Origin: Erodium maritimum
Taxonomy: Eukaryota; Streptophyta; Magnoliopsida; Geraniales; Geraniaceae
Assembly: GCA_963921825.1 (NCBI GenBank)
Contig: OY997592.1
Location: forward strand, 20,339,432-20,403,431
Direction: 5' to 3'
DNA length: 64,000 nucleotides
In this document: positions 56,701 through 64,000 of the stretch, one piece after another
Numbering within the stretch: the first letter of the stretch is position 1
Layout: every line of letters begins with the position of its first letter
Notes under the pieces: model-generated
Told to the model about the DNA's origin: nothing
What the model saw: the letters and a program-made list of their open reading frames with translations, nothing else
Database searches by the model: none
Program-made: the position numbers and the translations under genes

Positions 56701-59700
56701 AAACGGAAAAAATCGAATTAATAAACTTGATTATAAAAAAAGGGGGGCATTTTCTGAGCGCGACACATGGCGCAATCTGGTTGAGTTCGCATGTTCGCAC
56801 CGTAACTCATGGTTCGCACCTGATTGCTCTCCTATATATATATATATATATATACTTATATTAGCATCTGGACACAATCACACACACACATACCTCGGAT
56901 GGTGCCAATTTACTAGTTCCATAAGCCTTCCGCTGAGGCTTTCTAATTTCAGATCCCCGAATTTTTCCACCATTGTTTTTCCTTGATTAACAGTCCCAAC
57001 ACAGTTACAATGTTAGACAGAGAATATAATACAAGCTTATCAACAAAGTTGGCAGTGTTTGTGCTACATGAAATCTCATAAGCTCATTCATTTTGTTAGC
57101 AATATTTTTCCAACACATCCTTAAAAAGCATGGAAACTACAAGAAATCCAGTTACACTTTCTTCAAATTTGAGAGTCAATCAAAAAAGGAAAGGATAGGC
57201 ACTGAAACGCTTCATAAAATAGAAATAGCAGAAGATAATATATGCCACATTAATCAGGTTAATGCTGATAACTGGCCTTTGTTACCTGATTGTTACTCTA
57301 TATATATAGATATATATATTGAAGACTAAAAACAAAATAATTCATGCTAAGGGTGTCAATGTTACTTCTAGGATTTGAAAATAATAATCACTCCAAACAC
57401 ATTTCAAATGAGAATCCTCACCTCCTTGCCTCCTCACGATGTTTGGCATCAATCTCTTTGTTAGGTGGATATCTAGGCAAGCTTGAAGGGTCACATGCAT
57501 ATGGCATCATTTTGAAATACTGAAAATTCAAGGATATACAGTCAGCAATGCCAGAGATACAGCAAATGCTTATAAATATCATCCTAGCATATGTATATGC
57601 AGCGTTTATGTGGCTTAGTAGGAGAGAGAGAATAAAGCAGAAGAAAGATCAATATCGACCTATCGAAATTCCCTACGTAGAATGAAAGACCATATTCAAT
57701 TTGAACTGATATATGCCCATAAATACAGAGAACCAAAGATGAATATGACTATCATTGTTGTTTGTTGTAAGTCATAATTACCTCGGATGCAAGAGCAGAG
57801 GAAGCAGTCCCACGCTTGTACGGCTCCACACATAGAAGATTTTCTATCAGGCTCACCGCAGTTGTTGGCAAGTCTTTAAAGGTCTCCTGAAGACAACTAG
57901 CATAAGGCTGTTGTGGCTTGAATAGAGTTGCATGAGGCAGTTTTGTTTCTTTCCAGTACTCATCTGCTGGGGATCCACAAAGCTTGAAAATTTTATGTAA
58001 TTGTTCAACCTGTATGGAGACCAAAATAATTTGTTTTAGTTACAACACAGAACAAGAATTGTAATGGAACAAGCAGTAGTACTACCCCCAAAAGCATATT
58101 TCGGATTAAGAAGGAAATGGAAACTTTTGACAAACCATCTTGTTCCTAAAGTACTTACCAACTACCATAAAAGGATGCATTGTGATGTGCACTACTTAAA
58201 TGTGCAATAGAGAATAAAACAGTATTTCTGTAACACTATTCTATATGTAACTTATGCAGTCCTTTCAATAGGAATGAAAATAAAGAATAGTTAATATATC
58301 CTACTTATCAATATTTACTCTGGGTTGACAAAAAACTATGAATGGAAGCCGCACATTAACATCCCTTCTTTAGAACTCAAAAGAGATAGTCCTTTATCTT
58401 CTCTTACTTTGAGCGAAGAAAATTCAGAGGAGGGTTGAAACTGGTAATTCCAAGATCCCCCTTCAACTTTATCTTTGTGCTGTGTTTCCATGCTCTAAGA
58501 CTATTAATTATTCAATACTATAGTAACTGTGATAAAGTACCCTTGTTAACTTCTATCAATATACTCCACTGGTTAGATGAATCAAATCATAGAAGGAGAA
58601 ACACTATAGGTATGAATGTATAAAACTGAGGTTGAATGAAGTATATACCTCCGTTCTCCCTTGAAGAATGGGTTTGCCAAGGAGTAATTCTGCAAATACA
58701 CAGCCAACACTCCATAGATCAACAGACGCCCCATAAACTGTTGAACCAAGCAGAAGTTCAGGAGGACGGTACCACAAAGTCACCACACGACTAGTTAGGG
58801 GTTGCCTGCATCCAGAGCTACACAAATTGGCTAATCCAAAATCAGCCACCTTCAAAACTCCTTCATTATTTACCAATAGATTGGATCCTTTAATGTCCCG
58901 ATGCATTATCCCTCGCGAGTGACAATGCTCAAGTCCAGATAATAGCTGCTTCATATAGCATTTAATCTACATAATAAAACCAATCTTAACCTTCACTGTA
59001 TCTGTAAAAATAAAAGAAACAAAAACTAATCACCTCTAGAAAGCTAGTCCAGAAGAGAAGTAAGAACTAACCTGTGCCTCACTAAATGTGACCTGAGGAC
59101 AAGACAAGAGTCCAGTAATATCGTGCTCCATGTACTCAAACACAAGGTATATGCTACACGACAATCTAGAAGTAATTATCCCATCCAGTTTCATAATATT
59201 CGGATGATCAAGCCTGCGGAGAATCATTATTTCCCGTGCCATGAACCTGACGCTTTCAGGTTCAAAATTGTCAAAACGGACTTTCTTCAAAGCAACTATC
59301 CTTCCCGTGTCAATTTCTTTTGCACGGAATACACTGCTGTAAGTTCCTTGCCCAATCTATTAAACCAGTTGAAACTATATTAAGAACAACATGAATGTAA
59401 CAATTGTACATTCTAAAATAAAAGTAGCCTTTGAAATCATACAAGAATTAAGAATTAGTTAAGCTAGTGCTCATTTTCCCAATCCATACATAATTCATTT
59501 CCTCAAAAGGTAAGTGCGCTTATTTTGAAACGCCCGTTTTAGGACACTATAACACTCATGTAAGGAATCCACCATAAGTAGAGGATTGTTATCACCTTCT
59601 CGATCTAGCATTTGAGTTAAAAGGTAAAACATCCTTTCCACAGCAAAGAGTAAAGAGACCTCAATTTGAGAGGGGTGAGATGAATATACTTGTTTTTAGC

Positions 59701-60171
59701 ATCTTAAATACCAGGAAAATGTAAGCTTAAAGCACAACCTAGCAACAAAAGTAGCTCATATCTATGTCATAGATAACAAACAATTCCTCAAAGTCACAGC
59801 ATTAGCTTCAAAATTCAAAAAAAGTGAAGCACCTTGTCCAATTTCTGGAAAGCATCGGAGCGAAGAGGCACCCATCCCTGAATGGCCTCACCGGCGACAG
59901 CGCTGAGCCAGGCTGGCCAGCCAGCCGCCACCTGCTCCCTCTCAACATACTTATTCAAACCTCCAAACCTAAAACTGAGCGAGTCGCTGTTCGAACTCGC
60001 CCTCCTGGACTCGCCCAGCTCGCTGGCAGTGTGAGCGAGCTCACTCCTGTATTTCATCTGAAACACGTCCAGCGACCTCCCCTTGTTCGGCGGCTCATTT
60101 TCTCGAAGCGCGGCGGAGTTGTCGGCGGCGGGCGTGACGGACACCGCCTGCTTGGAGCTGACGCAACCCAT
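53784..60171 (-). CDS. CDK-like Ser/Thr kinase with N-terminal MGC motif (9 exons)
   Basis: Belongs to the plant CDK-like group represented by At1g54610 and At1g33770; substrates are not known from sequence. Coding exons: 59833-60171, 59072-59356, 58649-58966, 57782-58009, 57422-57519, 56894-56981, 54960-55436, 54172-54304, 53784-53794. All have GT-AG edges and sum to 1977 nt: 658 residues. MGCVSSK suggests myristoylation and possibly palmitoylation, hence membrane association. The kinase domain starts at about 114: GQGTYSSVF loop, VALKK lysine (137), PESVRF in the PSTAIRE position, HRDIKGSN (Asp 232), DFG (250), then ASVDLWSVGCVFAELLLGKP. A Ser/Arg-rich tail ends WFQRGKK. The last coding exon has only 11 bases. 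Intron 6 holds a large fold-back element. Confidence 0.95.
55523..56832. mobile_element. Fold-back element, copy 1, in kinase intron 6
   Basis: Ends GGGAGGCTTTCAGGTGCGAA (left) and, by reverse complement, GGAGAGCAATCAGGTGCGAA (right) sit in TA-rich sequence, so TA may be the target duplication. Arms of about 300 bp are inverted repeats. Each arm then runs into an array of 22-bp units, tttagtgtatatggtttgcg plus ga: about nine on the left (55802-55990) and about eleven on the right (56305-56560, complementary sense). The centre is near 56150-56260. A transcript through the intron would fold into a very long hairpin. Confidence 0.85.
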
Positions 60172-60794
60172 ATCAGAGGCGAAGCATAGAACTCAGATCG
60201 GGTGAAATAGAAATGGAATGTAGTGTGATTGTTATCTGAATTATGCGGTGATCGCGGGAGATGGAGCAAAATCGACGCGGAGAGCGAACAAGTAATTGAT
60301 TTTATTCTCCTCTGTGTTGTGTGCTGTGCTCTGTCTTTGGCTATTTGTGTATTTTGTTTGCAAACAAGGTCGGTATCATTCTTCTACTCACTGTGGACTG
60401 GTGTGCATGAGACATTGAGACGATAGAGAGAGGTGGAGGACCAAACAAACTGTATTTAATTACAACTGGACCACTTTCTGCACATTTTTGGGTCCTTCGT
60501 TTTTCTTAAATACATTTATTTATTTCGGATGAGAGAATATAACCTTTCAAACATGTGAAATCGAATTTTCCCACGAAAATCTAGCCTTTCTATGAATGTA
60601 CAAGTCCACCTAAAGGTTATATCGTGTCAATGGATTGGGGACGTTGTTGTACGGAAAAAAAAGGGAGAGTTTGGGAGGATTTATCTGGTACTATATATTG
60701 GACGTCAGCATGTATATTGTCGTTGATGCCTCGTTTTAGGAACGGTATATCCGTATATGTGATGAATTGATGCCGAGAAGAGGAATGAAGATGT

Positions 60795-62150
60795 TTTTTT
60801 TTTACCGAATGGTGCGAGATTTTATTAGATTTTAGTAATAAGCATTAAGAAGGATTTTTTATCACTAAAGAATTGACATAGAACGAGTCATTCTGATTGG
60901 ACAGTGAGCTGCCTTGTTCGCAGTCCTTTTTATAAATTGAGGAAAAATTCTCTCGTTTTGGGTCAACATGAGACGAATGTCCCTAATAACAGTATTTATC
61001 GAGGATGTTGGGCGTCTCCTGTTTGGATCATTTTAAGCAGAACCTGAGAATAGGAGCGTATGATAATAAGGGTCGTTCCCAAAGATGTCATGTTACGAAG
61101 TGCTGTAGCAATGGCATAAGCTTCAATCATAATTGGCGATCCGCAACCCGGGATGACCTCATTGGCCGTGAGACCGACCCTTCCATCCCCCGCACGGCTG
61201 ATCAAGCCCCATGCCGATTGGTCCGAGTCTTGAAAAATTGCGTCATCTACATTGATAACCCAAGTTCCTACCGGGGGGAATGAATCAAGATGGTCATCAT
61301 GGGCGAGCTTGTGTCGGGATCACAACTTTCAAGTTTGCTTCCTTCCAGGCTAGAAGGTGGGAACAAGGATCTGCTAATACTCCTATAGATGCTGGGGTGG
61401 TTCCATTCCAGGTCCAGGCGTTCTTGGCTTTCCATATTTCCCAGTGGACACTAAAGATCTCTATCACTCCATTATTGGTTGGCCCCGTGGTGATACCTAC
61501 CCACCACTCTTCAAACGTTTTAATAGTCAGGGTAGGGGGCATATCCCCCAATTGCTCATAGCATGTTTTTGCAAAGCCACGGGAAAGGAACAAATGAGCG
61601 ACCACGTTAAGGGTGTCGGCCACATATAGCACAAGTGGATGAGATCGGGACATACCCCCGAGTCAGGTTACCCGCAACTTGGAGGGTGTTTGTGAGGCCT
61701 CTCCATAGGAAAACCCGGAGTCTAGGCGGTACAGGGATATCCAAAATAGATGTTCATGTTATTATCACCATATTGGGATGCAATTGATGACGATCCTGGG
61801 AAAGGATATAGTACCATGCCTTGGTAGTATATCGTTCTTCTCTATCAGAAGCCCAATACCATTCATCCTTAGTCATATTCTCTGATAATAGAACTTGGAG
61901 AATATTGGCCCTATCAGTCTCATCGAATAATCGATGGAGCAAATTGACGTCTCAGTGGTGGGTTTCTAGGACCATAAGACCCGCAACTGGGGCCCCGGCT
62001 AGTGTAACATTTGTTGAAGCAATGGTCGTCGTCGGCCCTACTAGCCAAGGAGTGTTTTTAATCAGTGTATCCCGACCATTCCCAATGGCGATACGAAGTC
62101 CATTACGCAGAAGCTCCTGAGTAGATATGATACTGGTCCAAATGAAACTC
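60795..62150 (-). mobile_element. 5'-truncated LINE tail with RNase H-like domain
   Basis: On the minus strand, blocks in order match the end of plant L1-type LINE ORF2: a GLRIAIGNG-like start and TLIKNTPWL (62000s), then LLHRLFDETDRANILQVLLS and DEWYWASDREERYTTKAWYY (61754-61942), a zf-RVT/linker region with HWEIWKAKNAWTW (61297-61653), and an RNase H-like block with EAYAIATALRNM (60996-61205). The poly-A side is the t-run near 60795. Frames are interrupted, so it is dead. The 5' edge is approximate. Confidence 0.75.
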
Positions 62151-62990
62151 GGTTGATAAAGATGTTTGTAGATATATCTCTACTGATATTTATATTTAAA
62201 TATTACTTTTAAACTAAAAACGTTCATCTTTTTAGCGAAATAAAAATTTCATATATTTAATTGTCGGTAGTAAGAGTAAAGGACAATGCATTGGGTAAAG
62301 GTTGTCCCGGTCTCATAAAGACAAGTGTAGAACGAGACTCTCTGACAAGTGAGCAGTTCTCTTCGACCCCTCTCTTGATTATGGATCTAACGAGTGGGTC
62401 TTTTTTCTTTTTTCTGATTTCGTCTTTGCAGGGTCAATGACTAGTGAGCAGAGAAATAGAGATTTTTTAGGAAGAGAACCCTGATTCACGTATATCCTCC
62501 AAATACAACTGATGCAGTTCCAGTACGGTCGCTTTGCCCCCGAGACGTAGCGTTCAGGCACTATCGTGAGCAGGACTTCCAGTTTCGTTTTCCAACCCCC
62601 ACCTTTCCTTCATGCGTATGTGGCGCTTTAATATCGTCTATAATGGTTATAATATTAAAAAACTGCAAACAACTATGGTCTATGTATGTTCTTCTCTAGT
62701 GGTCAGCAAATGATTTTTCTAGCATACATTCCTGTAATTGAATTCTGATTTTAATAAAATTGCACCTTTCAGTAAAAAAAAGATGGTTAAGAAGAATCAA
62801 TTTGAAGTGTTATCGGTTTTTATTTTATTTATAAAAAAAATCAACATTTGTGTGTTTCTTCGTTAACTTATGTTTTGTTATTTTAGTTGAGGAATACACG
62901 AAGATAAGATTAAATTAGAGATAATTTTATATCTTTATAACTCTATTAACGTTAGTCTTTGGCTTAAACCAACTTTTGTGGAAAAAAAAT
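62151..62990. other. Unassigned stretch, possibly partly organelle-like
   Basis: 62260-62640 differs in composition from the AT-rich DNA around it (gagcagttctcttcgacccc, ccccgagacgtagcg). It has the feel of plant mitochondrial non-coding DNA, but I recognise no mitochondrial gene in it. The rest is AT-rich with nothing seen. Confidence 0.25.
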
Positions 62991-62999
62991 CTTTAGCTT

Positions 63000-63770
63000 T
63001 GCGAGAGAAAACAACCTTCCAACCTTAGTTGTCGTCGTCGTTGATGGAGGCTCCCTCCCTATGGTTCTATCTTTATCTCTTCTTTTTATCTCCCGTTCCT
63101 ATAGACTCTCCTCATTATGCCTCTTGAACTAGGGCTGATAGAATCGAATTTGGACAGATGCTTTGGGTTACGTCGTTGAGGGTTGATCCAACGACGGTTA
63201 TGATCCGTGCCAAGCCCTCGACAGTTCCAGGCCAATAGAGTCGGCGTTGCAACAAAAGATCAGGAACCCTAAAAACAGAAAGTAAATAGCAGTACCTGCC
63301 GGCGGCTCTGGTGGCTGAAGGATTCCAATGGTCGGAGTCTACCTCGGCTTCCTGAAGAAGAGAAGACCCGGCACCAACGACGACGGAGTATAGCAGCCAA
63401 AGAGCACCGAGAGTCGACGGGTCCTGCGAGATCGGTGAAAATAGGACCTGTGTGAGATTGATATGGCGGAGACGGCAGATTCCGGTAAGAAGCCAATGGA
63501 TTCCTGCGACAGATGTTGGCGGTGAAAGGGATCAATGGAGACGATGCGTGGCCCCACCGAAGGAGATCAGAGATGATCTCTGAAGCAGGAAACAGCAGCA
63601 GCTGGGCGTGGAGTGGGACGACGAGAGTAGGGCGGCGATGGCACCAGAGGCAGAGAGGGTGACGATGGTCGCCGGTGGCGGAGGGCAAGACGGCGGTAAA
63701 CCCTAGAAAGGATGAGTCGGTACCTCAAAAGAGGTGTGTGGAGAGAAAAAAAATGTGACAAATATTTCTT
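63000..63770 (-). other. GC-rich block with leader-like composition and a possible splice donor
   Basis: On the minus strand the sequence from about 63770 is C/T-rich and then reaches CCGCCGGCAG|GTACTGC at about 63297, which would serve as a 5' splice site. Open frames are short and carry no motifs. It may be the first exon of an unrecognised gene or the GC-rich head of a LINE-type retroposon; no downstream exon was found. Confidence 0.3.
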
Positions 63771-64000
63771 TGTTTGAGGTAGAGATCTTAAACAATTTAT
63801 TCTATATTTAAGAGCAATTGAATAAAATCTTTCCCCTCCGTTTGAAAATAAAAGAATAACCGGTTTGTATTTGCTTTAATTTAATGAACGACAATTTGAG
63901 GTATAAGCAAATATATTGTGATAGAGATCCATTTCAACAAATTAAAGGTCATCCATTTCAACAAATTAAAGGTCAAGATCAGGTTATAAAAAATGTGACA

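Overview
The window reads as nuclear DNA of a flowering plant, most likely a core eudicot. It is AT-rich, host genes have many introns, and repeats fill the space between genes: long LTRs, LINE tails, and PIF/Harbinger, Mutator-like and hAT elements. I could not narrow the lineage further from sequence alone.

Three intact host genes are visible, all on the minus strand. A 15-exon D-2-hydroxyglutarate dehydrogenase gene lies at 4879-13705; the joined exons give an unbroken 577-residue protein. An intronless cytosolic HSP70 (641 residues, ending EEVD) lies at 43086-45011. A nine-exon CDK-like kinase with an N-terminal MGC myristoylation motif (658 residues) lies at 53784-60171. A decayed BUBR1/Mad3-like spindle-checkpoint gene fragment lies at about 26539-28612 and is split by a hAT element. 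These genes have no operon-like relation; each is a separate housekeeping or stress function.

Layout. 1-3424: long-LTR retroelement end. 3425-4760: intergenic. 4.8-13.9 kb: D2HGDH with a SINE, a TRIM and LTR remnants in its introns. 13.9-15.4 kb: Mutator-like element. 15.5-19.7 kb: two adjacent Harbinger elements, one with a transposase remnant and one with an ORF1 remnant. 20.4-23.2 kb: LTR fragment, Mutator-like fragment, microsatellite and a palindromic MITE. 23.5-25.9 kb: a Harbinger element with two intact ORF1-like genes. 26.5-28.6 kb: BUBR1-like pseudogene plus hAT. 29.6-30.3 kb: LINE tail. 30.8-38.5 kb: broken Ty3/gypsy element with other LTRs lodged in it. 39.4-40.1 kb: fold-back element. 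40.25-42.25 kb: Harbinger with a decayed transposase. 43-45.2 kb: HSP70. 46.9-53.3 kb: two LINE-type retroposons, the second holding a 3-kb solo LTR. 53.8-60.2 kb: the kinase gene, with a second fold-back element in intron 6. 60.8-62.15 kb: LINE tail with RNase H.

The observations I rate highest are: a fold-back family whose two copies share arms but carry unrelated tandem arrays with the same 22-bp period; a SINE whose target duplication copied the 5' splice site of D2HGDH exon 10; and a Harbinger element carrying two intact ORF1-like genes and no transposase.
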